From Paraconiothyrium sp. Pb-2020 (Eukaryota > Ascomycota > Dothideomycetes > Pleosporales > Didymosphaeriaceae), in assembly GCA_022419385.1 (NCBI GenBank), contig JAJUBI010000002.1, forward strand, positions 434,001 through 498,000: DNA of 64,000 bases. Reading direction: 5' to 3'. Positions 54,780 through 64,000 of the stretch are shown here, piece after piece. The notes beneath the pieces are model-generated. The model was not told the DNA's origin and did no database searches. It saw only the letters and a list, made by a program, of their open reading frames with translations. Positions within the stretch are counted from its first letter, which is position 1. The number at the start of each line of letters is the position of its first letter. A program made the translations under genes and the position numbers.

Positions 54780-56906
54780 TCAACATATGTCGATGATTTT
54801 CGTCCGCTGATCTTCTGGGACTGGGTCAGGAAGCTCTCCCCAAGGTCCTCGCCCACCCTGCGATTTCCATGTATCGTATTCAAGTGCGGCCATAAGGTAA
54901 CAATCGCACACAATGCTGTAAGTATCATCACCGAGCTTCCGTAGAATGAAAGGAGCTGGTGCACCGTCTATAGCCACAACAACATCGCCGTCCCGGTAGC
55001 TCCTCTTGCGATATCGACCAAACCCCAGGCTATGCTCCGTGCGGAACACACAATGCTTCGGAGGTGCTTTCTCAGCCGCAGATAAGAAAGCATCGTAGGG
55101 TTTTGTGTTACCAAAGACCTCAGACCTCTGTGCCGGTGGGTCAATATAAGTGCAATTCTGAGTGCTGGATAGGTTGCTATAACGGAATATCTTGATAACA
55201 GCTTCGAGATGTTGAGAAAAATCTTCGGAGAGGATATAAGATCTACGTGAGCGGCCACCGTAGAATAAATCTGGGAATAAATAATTTGAGCTTGAGTTGC
55301 CGGAGCGACTTTCAAACCCCATTCTCGCTACACCGGTCCAATAAGACAACGATTTCTCGGCATATTGATTGGCACTTATGTCGCTCGCGGCGGTCTTGGC
55401 CCCAATGGTATCTATGAAATGAGCTCTGACTCTCAGGCGATGAGATAACGACGCTCGAGGGTCTCCTACAATTGATAGGTGACGGTAATGGACAGGTGAC
55501 GGAAACGGTTGTTCGGTTGAACGATAACCCGATACTGCTGAGTGACTGGACACAAGGAGCACACGGGACTGCCATGGACTGTGGTCACTTTCAGTGAGTT
55601 GGCGAATGACTGATGGACGTGTCCTGCGCCAGTCGTGCACCCAGGATGGCCAGCCTGTAACGGAATCATGTTCAGACCCTGCGGCAGTTGTCGCATCCTC
55701 CTGGGGAATATTTTTGGGGCTCCTCCACAGCTCAGAAACTCGGTTTTCGTCTTCCCACCAATGCTTTGAACGTGATGGTATATTTGCGTATGCAAGCGCT
55801 TCAAGCGAACATTGCTGAGTGATGATTGCAATGGTCGCTTTTGTAAACACGACACTCAAATCCAGAGCGTAATCAACTGGAATCAGGGCTCGTACTTCTC
55901 TGCCCACGAGGCTGAGGATTCCGAAGACCTTATCCCGAGGATCAGAAGCGGAGCAATGCTGTGTCGCACACATACAAGCGAAGAAGTCGATGTCAGCTCT
56001 GGTTCCAGGTATTAAGCGTAGCGGGCCCGGCATTGAACTGTCTTCAGGAAGATCCCAATTGTGCAACCATTGGAGCCGTGCGACAGTTTTCCCGTCAAGA
56101 ACAATATCTGCATTTTCGACAAAAAGTCGCACAGCTCGAGCTAATGCTACTTCTTGTATAACCCATACGCGATGAAACCATCGCAGACCCAGTAGGCTTC
56201 TTGCAAGGATGATGTGCTTGGCATCTGGCATAGCCTTGAGTCTATCTTGCCAGTCCCCTGAGTAATGCAGCTTATACCTATCCCATGCTTTCGACTCAAG
56301 CTTCAAACATGCTAAGAGTTCAGAAAGATTGTCGTATGGGCTGTCCAGGTAGACCAAGACTTCTGTTGCACCCTCGTAAATGAGTTTCATAAGCGAAACC
56401 TGATGGTTTCGTTCAGAAAGGTTATGCTGATCAATACAGAGTGCATCAATCCACAACCGTCGTCGTAGTCCAGGCTTGCGTAGTCTGCGTATCGCCGCCT
56501 CACAGTTCCTTGTCACTGGAATAGTCGTGCCATTGGCGCAATGTATAACCTTGGAAAGACTAGCATCACCTTCCTCGGTAGCCCATGTGTAAGAAACCGC
56601 TTCGTATGCCGGATCGTCAAGTAGATTCACGGTAATGATGTCACATCGAATCGGATCGTCCGCGGCGCCTGGCTCCACGATCAACAGCCTGATTTCCTGA
56701 CCGAGTTCATAGTTAAGCCTCCTGTACTCATAGATCTGACGTTGATTCGGGATTCCATCGGAAACTCGCTGATCTTGCTGTTCTTGCTGGAGGGACGTCT
56801 CTACGAGTTCTGTCTCGAACATAGTGGTACCGCAAGCCAGACAACTTCTGAAGCCGTCGAACTTGCGTATGTCATGATGATGACAGGTCGGTGATTGCGC
56901 GGTCAT
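54780..56906 (-). CDS. HET-domain (heterokaryon incompatibility-type) protein
   Basis: Intronless, 708 aa. The HET domain spans about residues 95-270 with the usual blocks: YEAVSYTWATEEG, RLWIDALCIDQHNLSERNHQ, VSLMKLIYEGATEVLVYLDS and RWFHRVWVIQEVALAR. A Cys/His pair set (CHHHD, CLACG) near the N-terminus may bind a metal. The C-terminus carries the common GRYRKRSYRDGDVVVAIDGA, PAPFILRKLGDDTYSIVCDC segment. In fungi HET proteins trigger cell death on fusion with incompatible strains or act in innate recognition. Dozens of paralogues are usual, so a specific role cannot be inferred. The frame is intact. Confidence 0.88.
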   Translation of the reverse strand: MTAQSPTCHHHDIRKFDGFRSCLACGTTMFETELVETSLQQEQQDQRVSDGIPNQRQIYEYRRLNYELGQEIRLLIVEPGAADDPIRCDIITVNLLDDPAYEAVSYTWATEEGDASLSKVIHCANGTTIPVTRNCEAAIRRLRKPGLRRRLWIDALCIDQHNLSERNHQVSLMKLIYEGATEVLVYLDSPYDNLSELLACLKLESKAWDRYKLHYSGDWQDRLKAMPDAKHIILARSLLGLRWFHRVWVIQEVALARAVRLFVENADIVLDGKTVARLQWLHNWDLPEDSSMPGPLRLIPGTRADIDFFACMCATQHCSASDPRDKVFGILSLVGREVRALIPVDYALDLSVVFTKATIAIITQQCSLEALAYANIPSRSKHWWEDENRVSELWRSPKNIPQEDATTAAGSEHDSVTGWPSWVHDWRRTRPSVIRQLTESDHSPWQSRVLLVSSHSAVSGYRSTEQPFPSPVHYRHLSIVGDPRASLSHRLRVRAHFIDTIGAKTAASDISANQYAEKSLSYWTGVARMGFESRSGNSSSNYLFPDLFYGGRSRRSYILSEDFSQHLEAVIKIFRYSNLSSTQNCTYIDPPAQRSEVFGNTKPYDAFLSAAEKAPPKHCVFRTEHSLGFGRYRKRSYRDGDVVVAIDGAPAPFILRKLGDDTYSIVCDCYLMAALEYDTWKSQGGRGPWGELPDPVPEDQRTKIIDIC

Positions 56907-58145
56907 TGCAATAGAGAAGTAAAGTGGAGCGTTATTGGGTGATTAGGATGGCTCACAACAAGGCTGAAGCTATCCAGGCTTGGCGACGCAGCTGAAGTGG
57001 CTGTGCAGATGTCTTCTTTTGGCATTTTGATCACGTGTTGTCAGGCAACGTTCGCGGGAAAAGCTTTGTTGTTGACTTGTTGGGTGGTGTTTTGTTGAGT
57101 GGTAATGCCTAGCATGGAACCATATGGCTGTGCAGATCAAACATGCAGACTCTGGCGGAAGCACCGCAATGAATCACGTGCAATGCTGAGTGTTTCCCCT
57201 CTCTCAAGTTTCGGATTTAGGAAACGAAGGCGACCATTGGCCTTTAAAGGGTCGTCCGCGTTCCATAAATAGTCGATGAGTTCCGTAGCTGGCAAGCATG
57301 TGTGACAGCGTTTTGAGCATTTACGGAACAATTGCAGAGACTGTAACAGCACATGCCGAGCAGATAAATGCTGATAGTGGGCGATCGTGGTGGCGAAGGA
57401 AGCTGGTGCAGAGGGGTGTAGATCTGAGTGAGCGACCAATGACCAGTGGAGCAGAGCGTATCATGGCCCTGTCGAGCGTCGCACACTTACCCTTACATTC
57501 CGACTAGATTTCTGCATATCCACGTTGCATAGTAAATCCAAATATATTCGAAAAACACGCTGGACGAGAGGCTGTGTATTCTGTTCTTTCAAGGGTACTT
57601 AGAGCGGATATACTATGAATAGGACTTGTTACAGGACACGAAAAGTACCATTCAGGCTTTTGGGGCTTTTGATTTTTCCGGCTATGTTGAAGGCTTATCG
57701 GGATCTGGGTAAGAGATACCCTGATTAGTGTGTAGGTTACCGGCAGAAATGGTTTCTTAGCGCTACAAAGCCGGTCTGTCCAATGGATCTCTGTTCAGTA
57801 ATACAGACTATGGCCTAACAGGCGCCCAAACCGCGTAAACCTTACCGTTTACAGCATGGTCTCAAGTCATAAGAGTTTGGCCCCCGAAAACAGCAACCTC
57901 GTCGATGAGGCCACCCGAGAACATACACATGTGTAGGATATCCTGGTGCCCTTAAAGCTCGTATGGGCAGCCTCGCCCCAATCCAAAGTGTGGTTGGCGA
58001 GATGGCTACGAGAAAAGATACTCCGCCTGGCTCAGTGAGGATAGAATATAAGTCTAACGATGTGGTCTACTTTGCTTGTCCCTTCACAACGAATATTCAT
58101 ACCTCAACTCCATATCAGTGAAAAAATTGTCAAGCCTCTCTCAAT
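56907..58145. other. intergenic, nothing recognised
   Basis: About 1.2 kb between divergent genes. No open frame with protein-like content. Confidence 0.35.
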
Positions 58146-59007
58146 ATGAAGATTGCTACTTTGTTCTTGGCCGCGATTGCTCCGATCACAGCTTTTGCCA
58201 TCGATTGCTCGAATGAAGATTTCGAGTATGATCCCCTTGCGATCAGCCCAAGAGAATACGTACACAGCCTTAACAAGCTTCACGCACGAGCGCTCACTCA
58301 AATTGACGCTCATGTCCATGTCCTCGTTTCGAAGCAACCTGGTACGCCTCCGAAAGCCGTTGTGCAAAAGAAGATAGACTTCCTGAACAGCAATTTCAAG
58401 CCGTGGAATTACCATTTCAACCTCCAGAGCGTAGAGACCACCGTCAATGAGGAATGGGCTGCAGGCATCGACAACGACAAGCAATCCAAGACTAAAGCTC
58501 TACACAAAGGGGACTATCAGAGTCTTAATGTCTACATGGTGGAAGGCGCTGGAAGCGGGTTATGCTCTCTTCCTGCGGCTGGCACTGGACCTATCAGTCA
58601 AGCCACTCTAAGCGGAGACGGCTGTTTCGTGCCATGGGGCCCGACCACAAATTCAAGCACTTTAACGCATGAAGTGGGACATTGGATGGGTCTACTTCAT
58701 GTCTTCCAGGGAGGCTGTGATAGCGTGGATGGCTGCGATGACACAGCGCCACAAGCGGGGCCTTCGCGTGCAAACATGGCGACCCCTGGAGACCTCAAGA
58801 GTTGTCCAGCCAAGATGCAATGCAACGGAAATGGCAAGCAGAACGTAAAGAATTTCGTAAGTCAAGACGTGTATGGGAAGAAGCATAGCTAACTTGAAAC
58901 TACAGATGGACTATAGCGACTGCGCGCAAGAATTCACACCTTGTCAGGGTGGACGAATGGATGTTGTATTCTCAACGCGGCGGAAAGGAAGAGAGGTTCA
59001 AGGTTAA
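58146..59007 (+). CDS. secreted M43 (pappalysin-type) zinc metalloprotease
   Basis: Two exons, 58146-58856 and 58906-59007, with a 49-nt intron (GTAAGT donor, GCTAAC branch, TACAG acceptor), 270 aa. A signal peptide (MKIATLFLAAIAPITAFA) starts the protein. The zinc site HEVGHWMGLLHVF (HExxHxxGxxH) lies near residue 178, followed by GGCDSVDGCDDTAPQ with disulfide cysteines. The intron falls just before the Met-turn NFMDYSDCAQEFTPCQGGRM. This is the typical small fungal M43B enzyme, secreted to digest protein. It lacks a long propeptide, as is usual for the group. Confidence 0.9.
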
Positions 59008-60118
59008 GGAACACACACAAGGACGAATTTAACTCGAAATCGGTCTCGCTACCATACATAACCAATATAGATCTCAAATGTCATATCTTCAATATTTTTC
59101 ATCAAGCGTTTTCCTCATAATATAAGTTAATGTCCGTAACCAATACCTTGACAATATTGGCTCTTATATGCTTGTCGTACACAGCACGATTTAACAGCAC
59201 ATTACCATACGTCTCACTGTACTGAGCGGATGGGAGCGCTGGACAGAGGCAGTGGCTGTACTGTGTATGAGTCAAAGTACAATCTAGATTTATTCAAACC
59301 TTCAAAGCACAATTTCACTTCAGAATTTCCAAGACCAACCGTCATGTGTCAAATGTTCCATATCAAGACGGACAGCCTTCGCCCTTGCGTATTCGTTCAT
59401 CTCACTGCGAACCCTCAGGAGCAGAGGCGGTCAAAGACCAGGGACCGGCGTGAAGGAGGACCTTGATTGCAAGCATTGCTGTCGGTTTTAAGCTCCGAAA
59501 TGAGCTTCTTATAGATTTTCTGATTGTCATATTATAGTAGCCCGGTCAGAAAGATGTATATTTGATATTCATTGCAACGTAAAGAGGCTGTAGAGTATGT
59601 GCTAACAGGGATTCCAATAAGAAACCATTGGTTCTTTCCAGCTTCTCGCCCCGTGCTGTAGGCAGCAAGACCCGTAGACAATGAAGCGATTTTAACGGGC
59701 TAGTAAGATCTTAGGATGCAGTAGAGCAGAAGATTCGCCTTTATCAAAATCTTCACCTCCTGTCCTACTTCCATTAACCTTCAAATCTCCCCATATCATG
59801 CTTCACACGCACAGCTTCTAAACCTCGTCGGTCATAGCTGCCCTTAGGAAACGAAGACACAGAGCAGCCAGTATTCTCCCATCCGTATTACGTGCGTGCG
59901 TGCTATGCTAGATCAGGTCGAGAAAGTCACTCTCGAAAAGCATCGGGTGCCAATGCCACGAGGTCTGTAATATGTCGTAAGTATCCCTGTCTTCTTCAAT
60001 TCCCGCGGTGTTGTTCATCCGAACCCCACAAGTTAACCCTGTTTCGGCGCGCATTGGCCTTCAGATCATCATATATGCATAAAGGGCGGCCATGATCTAG
60101 TAAGGGCTGTTTACTTTC
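59008..60118. other. intergenic, nothing recognised
   Basis: About 1.1 kb, A/T-rich, no protein-like frame. Confidence 0.35.
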
Positions 60119-60634
60119 TTGCATCCTCATCGACACCATCACCTCAGAAATTTTCGTCTTGACGGGTACCATACCGGACCTAGCCACCTATACGTATTGG
60201 GACGAGATTGTCAAAATTTCCCTTGGGGGAGTTACCTGTATCAGAGACTCAACCGTGCCATGCTGCCTATTGCAGCGTCTTCGCGAAACATATCGCACAA
60301 ACTCGCGTTGGTGGACAACGCCCAGGCGGGGTTAAGCACAATTGCGGAGGATCTCTCTAACCATTATTCAGACGACAAAAAACCTATCTACGTGTGCCTG
60401 CTAACCTTGAAAAGCTTCTACGCCCATGGTGGACCCGAGCTCTACGCGATTGGACTACCCATCCTCGAAGGTCTGCCCGCCTCGATGGCTGCCGGGAATC
60501 GCGCTGCTTACAATCATGTTTCGTGGTTGTTTGAGGAACATGCAGACTTCATCCTGGACACTTTGCTGAAATACCCACCTTTCGAAGTAATTTTGAGCAT
60601 TCCTTGTCGCTCCTGCTGCTATTATTCTGCTTAA
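60119..60634 (+). CDS. uncertain ORF, unknown protein
   Basis: An open frame of 171 codons (start codon not convincing). Its second half looks protein-like (MLPIAASSRNISHKLALVDN, AGLSTIAEDLSNHY, YVCLLTLKSFYAHGGPELYA, RAAYNHVSWLFEEHADFILD) without low complexity. I know no family. The first 50 codons look like untranslated sequence, so the true start or an upstream exon lies elsewhere. It may be a fragment. Confidence 0.25.
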   Translation: MHPHRHHHLRNFRLDGYHTGPSHLYVLGRDCQNFPWGSYLYQRLNRAMLPIAASSRNISHKLALVDNAQAGLSTIAEDLSNHYSDDKKPIYVCLLTLKSFYAHGGPELYAIGLPILEGLPASMAAGNRAAYNHVSWLFEEHADFILDTLLKYPPFEVILSIPCRSCCYYSA

Positions 60635-60695
60635 ACTCTAAAGTGCAACGAACAAGACAAAATACTTCGAAGGTGGGGAATCACAGCTAGAGACA

Positions 60696-61181
60696 TTACA
60701 TCGCTTCGCTGGCAAGTAGCCCGACTATCACCTGCACGACGTCGCATTTCGGCATTGGGATGGGTACTGGTTTGGCAAAGAACGCATATGGGGCGATATC
60801 TTTCCGCACCGTTGGTCTGCACTGAACGCAATTGCTTTGCACCATTGTGGTCAAATCACCGGGCGGAGCCAACATAGAAAGGCTGTAGAAGGCATCGTCA
60901 GGGCGAATTTGGTGCTTTTTGACTTCGATGGCCAAGGTCACAGCGCGTGGATATATCCTACAAGCGTCATTAGTCGCGCAGGGCATTAGGCCGAAGCCTA
61001 TGCGAATGACCAAGACTGGGCTCTGGATAAACTCCTGTAGATTCGGAATGAGACTGAATATAGTACCGGTGCTGGATACAATTCTACGAAGGTCGGCAAA
61101 GCTTTCCAGGGCGAGACGATCGGGAAGAATTTGTGAATCGAGCGAGGCATTGTCATGACATGCACCTCCAAGAGTAGAAAA
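60696..61181 (-). CDS. uncertain ORF without start codon, unknown protein
   Basis: On the minus strand the frame is open from 61181 to a stop at 60696 (161 codons). It reads like a real protein: LDSQILPDRLALESFADLRR, IVSSTGTIFSLIPNLQEFIQ, SPVLVIRIGFGLMPCATNDA and IYPRAVTLAIEVKKHQIRPD. The first ATG is in the middle (GLM), so an upstream exon is needed. I could not place one. It could be a gene fragment. Its neighbour on the other strand (60119-60634) is equally uncertain. Confidence 0.3.
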   Translation of the reverse strand, partial: FSTLGGACHDNASLDSQILPDRLALESFADLRRIVSSTGTIFSLIPNLQEFIQSPVLVIRIGFGLMPCATNDACRIYPRAVTLAIEVKKHQIRPDDAFYSLSMLAPPGDLTTMVQSNCVQCRPTVRKDIAPYAFFAKPVPIPMPKCDVVQVIVGLLASEAM

Positions 61182-61895
61182 TCAACACTTATATCGAAAT
61201 TGGCGCACCGCTACTGATCGCGGTGCGAGTTTTTTAGAGATTCTGATACTGTTCTCTACGTCTCCTGGTGTGCATAACTTTTGGTTTCGTGTGCAGAGAA
61301 GCCGATTGAAAGGCCGAGTGAGCTGGAATCTGGGTTTCTTGACCCGTGGGTTTCTCGAAGCAATTTTGAATCGTGCATGAAGACGCTCAAGGCCTACTCC
61401 GAGTATGTGGTCAGAAGCAGCCGTCAAGTTGACTAACCCGAATGCGCTAAAGGTCAGGAAGGAGTGTGAGATGTCTGAAGCTAATGCATTCGGCTGACAC
61501 TTCCGCTCGCAAACAATTGTAGCGAGGATGAGGCGTACTCTCTCTGGGCATCAAGACAGACGAATCAATTGAAAGGCAGTACGAGGCTAACATGGATTGT
61601 TCTTAGCCAAGAACCGCGGAGTCCCGGGTGTGGAGCACAATGCGGGGGATCGACAACAAAACGGTCGTCCAGTCCACATCCAGCAACACAGCCATGTTTA
61701 GGTGGCGGGGTGAAGAGGCTAGAAAACCATGTATATTATGATCGGTACTCGATCTTACAAACTGGGCACGCCTTCGTGCAAGTATGTGCCGAAGGTAGGG
61801 GAAGGATCAGGCGCAACTTCACATAAATAGAGCTAGAAGTTAATGACCACGCAAAGAGCTACAACTGCAATTGACAGGGTTGCAACGTCGTCAAA
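61182..61895. other. intergenic, nothing recognised apart from one hairpin
   Basis: About 710 bases upstream of the rhamnosidase gene. A 7-bp hairpin followed by a T run sits at 61205-61235. Confidence 0.35.
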
Positions 61896-64000
61896 ATGGC
61901 CCTGTCACTAGCTCCCGTCACATTTGAGCACCATCGTCCAGCACTTGGAATCGCAGAGACTAAGCCTCGCATTTCGTATCGCTTCGAAGGCTCTGCTGTC
62001 GACTGGGAACAATCCGAAGTTGACATCGAGATCACTCAAGATGGCGTGCCAAAAGTATACAATGTCAAGACACCAGAGTCGGTCCTGATATCGTGGCCAG
62101 GACCAGAGCTCAAGAGCAAGGAAGCCGCTACTGTGAGGGCTCGCGCACTTGGCTCGACTAATCAGTCATGGTCAGATTGGTCGCAGCCTTCCATGGTCGA
62201 AACAGGATTATTGACAACGGATGATTGGCAAGGCGCATTCCCAATTGCTGCCGATCGCGCCACAGAGACGAATGCAACGAAACGCCCCATTCTGTTCCGA
62301 AAGGACTTCAGTGTGAATTCCACTGTGGCGAAGGCAAGGCTTTACATTACTGCACTCGGCTTGTATGTCGCGGAGATCAATGGCAAGCGCGTCGGCGACC
62401 ACGCGCTCGCACCTGGATGGCAATCTTACAGTTACCGGCATGTTTACGACAGCTACGATGTTACCGATCTTTTGATTGAAGGCGAGAATACCATTGGCGC
62501 GACAATTGGCGAGGGATGGTTTGCCGGTCGGATTGGATTCAATCAGGAGGTACCTCGCAATCTTTGGGGCGACACTATAGGGCTGCTCGCCTTACTCTCT
62601 ATTACGGACGACTTAGGCAAAGAGCAAACAATCAAGAGTGACCTCTCATGGAGTGCCTCTACTGGCCCCATCGTCTCTTCGGAGATCTACGACGGTGAGG
62701 TATACAATTCTGCTGCAGAAGTTAAGGGATGGTCCACTTCCAGCTTTAACGACAGCGACTGGTTAGCCGTCAAACAACTGCCGCTACCAGCAGGAGCCCT
62801 AGTTCCGTCTGATGGTGCGCCTATCAAGCGAATTGAACAGGTGGAGCCTGCCTCTGTGTTCAAGTCGAAGTCCGGAAAGACAGTTATTGATTTCGGCCAG
62901 AACCTGGTGGGCTGGCTCAAAGTCACTGTCGCCGGTCCTGCTGGTTCGAACATTACATTTCAGCACGTAGAAGTCATGAACGATGGCGAGATCGACCAGG
63001 TGCCGCTGCGAAGCGCGAAACAGCGCGACACGTTGATCCTTTCTGGCAATGGCACACAGAACTGGGAACCTTCATTTACCTACCACGGTTTCCGGTATGT
63101 CCAGGTTGATGGCTGGCCCAGCGCAACTCCGTTGGATGCCAATTCAATTGTTGCCCAGGTCGTACACAGTGATATGGAGCGCACTGGGTACTTTGAAAGC
63201 TCGCATGCGCTGCTAAACAGGTTCCATGAGAACGTCGTCTGGTCTCTGAGGGGCAACTTCCTCGGCGTCCCAACAGACTGCCCCCAGCGAGACGAGCGTC
63301 TTGGGTGGACAGGAGATGCGCACGCATTCATGCCAACTGCTAATTATCTTTACGATGCATCTGGCTTCTGGCGCGGCTGGCTCAAGGATGCCTGGTCCGA
63401 GCAAAAGCGCGGAGACTATATGGTCCCTCCAGTATACATCCCAACGGACGATATCGATGATGATCAGCGCGACCGCGCGCGCATGCCTGTTTCCGTTTGG
63501 GGTGATGTGGTAGTAGGACACCCTTACCAATTGTACCAGAATTTTGCGGATAAGGACATGCTCCAGGAACAGTATGACGCCGCGAAGGCTTGGATCGACA
63601 AAGGAATTCCACGTAATGAAGTCGGCCTGTGGAACAGATCAACGTTCCAATTCGCAGATTGGCTCGATCCGAAGGCTCCAGCGGAAGACCCTGGAGCTGC
63701 AACCACGGATAAGCACCTTGTGTCGGATGCATATCTCATTGAGATGACCCGCCTATTATCGAACATGAGTGAGACTTTAGGAGAAAACGACCTTGCCACG
63801 CAGTACGCGACTCAACGCAAAGATCTTATCGAAGAGTTCCACAAGGCATGGATCGAACCGTACCCCGTCATTGCGAACGTCACTCAGACTGCGCTCGCTC
63901 TGGGTATAGCTTTTGACATCTGGGCTCCCAAGACCGCTGCTCGCACGGTAGCTGCCAACACACTTCGCGAAGTCATCAAGAACAACACTTACCTCGTAGG
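61896..64000 (+). CDS. alpha-L-rhamnosidase (GH78), runs off right edge
   Basis: The frame is open from the ATG at 61896 to the window end (701 codons), with no intron. Domain order follows bacterial-type GH78: an N-terminal Fn3-like part (WSDWSQPSMVETGLL), a carbohydrate-binding domain (RPILFRKDFSV, ARLYITALGLYVAEINGKRV, LAPGWQSYSYRHVYDSYDVT, GATIGEGWFAGRIGF), then the catalytic (alpha/alpha)6 barrel start with DCPQRDERLGWTGDAHAFMP, which holds the acidic catalytic residues, and FWRGWLKDAW. The enzyme cleaves terminal alpha-L-rhamnose from plant glycosides or pectin fragments. There is no signal peptide (MALSLAPVTFEHHRPALG), so it is probably intracellular and acts on imported oligosaccharides. 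Confidence 0.92.
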   Translation, partial: MALSLAPVTFEHHRPALGIAETKPRISYRFEGSAVDWEQSEVDIEITQDGVPKVYNVKTPESVLISWPGPELKSKEAATVRARALGSTNQSWSDWSQPSMVETGLLTTDDWQGAFPIAADRATETNATKRPILFRKDFSVNSTVAKARLYITALGLYVAEINGKRVGDHALAPGWQSYSYRHVYDSYDVTDLLIEGENTIGATIGEGWFAGRIGFNQEVPRNLWGDTIGLLALLSITDDLGKEQTIKSDLSWSASTGPIVSSEIYDGEVYNSAAEVKGWSTSSFNDSDWLAVKQLPLPAGALVPSDGAPIKRIEQVEPASVFKSKSGKTVIDFGQNLVGWLKVTVAGPAGSNITFQHVEVMNDGEIDQVPLRSAKQRDTLILSGNGTQNWEPSFTYHGFRYVQVDGWPSATPLDANSIVAQVVHSDMERTGYFESSHALLNRFHENVVWSLRGNFLGVPTDCPQRDERLGWTGDAHAFMPTANYLYDASGFWRGWLKDAWSEQKRGDYMVPPVYIPTDDIDDDQRDRARMPVSVWGDVVVGHPYQLYQNFADKDMLQEQYDAAKAWIDKGIPRNEVGLWNRSTFQFADWLDPKAPAEDPGAATTDKHLVSDAYLIEMTRLLSNMSETLGENDLATQYATQRKDLIEEFHKAWIEPYPVIANVTQTALALGIAFDIWAPKTAARTVAANTLREVIKNNTYLV

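Noticed and set aside
61205..61235. Hairpin followed by a T run, like a bacterial terminator
   Set aside because: The stem is only 7 bp and factor-independent terminators of this sort are not used for fungal protein genes; likely chance.
1..64000. tRNA genes, CRISPR arrays, intact transposons
   Set aside because: No B-box with a paired A-box was seen, no regularly spaced repeats, and no transposase or reverse-transcriptase frame. A tRNA scan could still find something I missed.

Overview
The window is nuclear DNA of a filamentous ascomycete fungus. Most genes carry 45-60 nt spliceosomal introns (GT donors, CTAAC/CTGAC-like branch points, YAG acceptors). Families restricted to or typical of Pezizomycotina are present: a hydroxamate-siderophore NRPS, a HET-domain protein, a 7TM-RGS receptor and a rhodopsin-like membrane protein. 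A dothideomycete is my best guess, by inference only. Gene density is about one per 2-2.5 kb. I saw no rRNA, tRNA, CRISPR array or intact transposon.

Region 1 (1-14883) is the standout: a hydroxamate-siderophore-type cluster. It holds an ABC exporter cut by the left edge (-), an atypical SidA-like ornithine N5-monooxygenase (-), a SidF-like N5-hydroxyornithine transacylase ending in the peroxisomal signal AKL (+), a 57-codon membrane ORF (+), a SidI-like acyl-CoA ligase with a late frameshift (+), and an NRPS that reads A-T-C-T-T-C (+). Its intergenic regions hold nine copies of ATCWGATAA, the known recognition sequence of SreA-type iron-responsive GATA repressors, against about one expected by chance in the whole window. 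By analogy with known pathways, the monooxygenase would hydroxylate ornithine, the ligase and transacylase would supply and attach an acyl group, the NRPS would join the units, and the ABC protein would export product. The monooxygenase has lost the usual substrate and cofactor motifs, the ligase is frameshifted and the NRPS lacks the usual second (degenerate) adenylation domain. The cluster is therefore either making an unusual product or decaying.

Region 2 (about 14.9-24.2 kb) is sparse accessory DNA. It contains an arrestin-like pseudogene with PPxY motifs, a secreted protein of unknown function, an ankyrin-repeat protein, a large cysteine-rich secreted-type protein with a broken reading frame and a small cysteine-rich ORF.

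Region 3 (24.5-45.3 kb) holds a disordered protein with a repeated DLVRWVSRK motif, a Gfd2/YDR514C-like nuclease-fold protein, a small alpha/beta-barrel protein, a DenD-like dehydrogenase, a vacuolar-type carboxypeptidase (CPS1 family), a 7TM-RGS receptor, a rhodopsin-like integral membrane protein, a BTB protein, an MFS permease, an NmrA-like protein with a poly-G frameshift and a pepsin-like protease.

Region 4 (46-53.1 kb) is core housekeeping: the vesicle tether USO1/p115 and the nuclear 5'-3' exoribonuclease RAT1, arranged head to head.

Region 5 (53.7-64 kb) is accessory again: an SDR, a HET protein, a secreted M43 metalloprotease, two doubtful ORFs and a GH78 alpha-L-rhamnosidase cut by the right edge.

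All exon boundaries were placed by eye from splice signals, frame and family similarity. Similarity statements rest on recognition of family motifs, not on a search.
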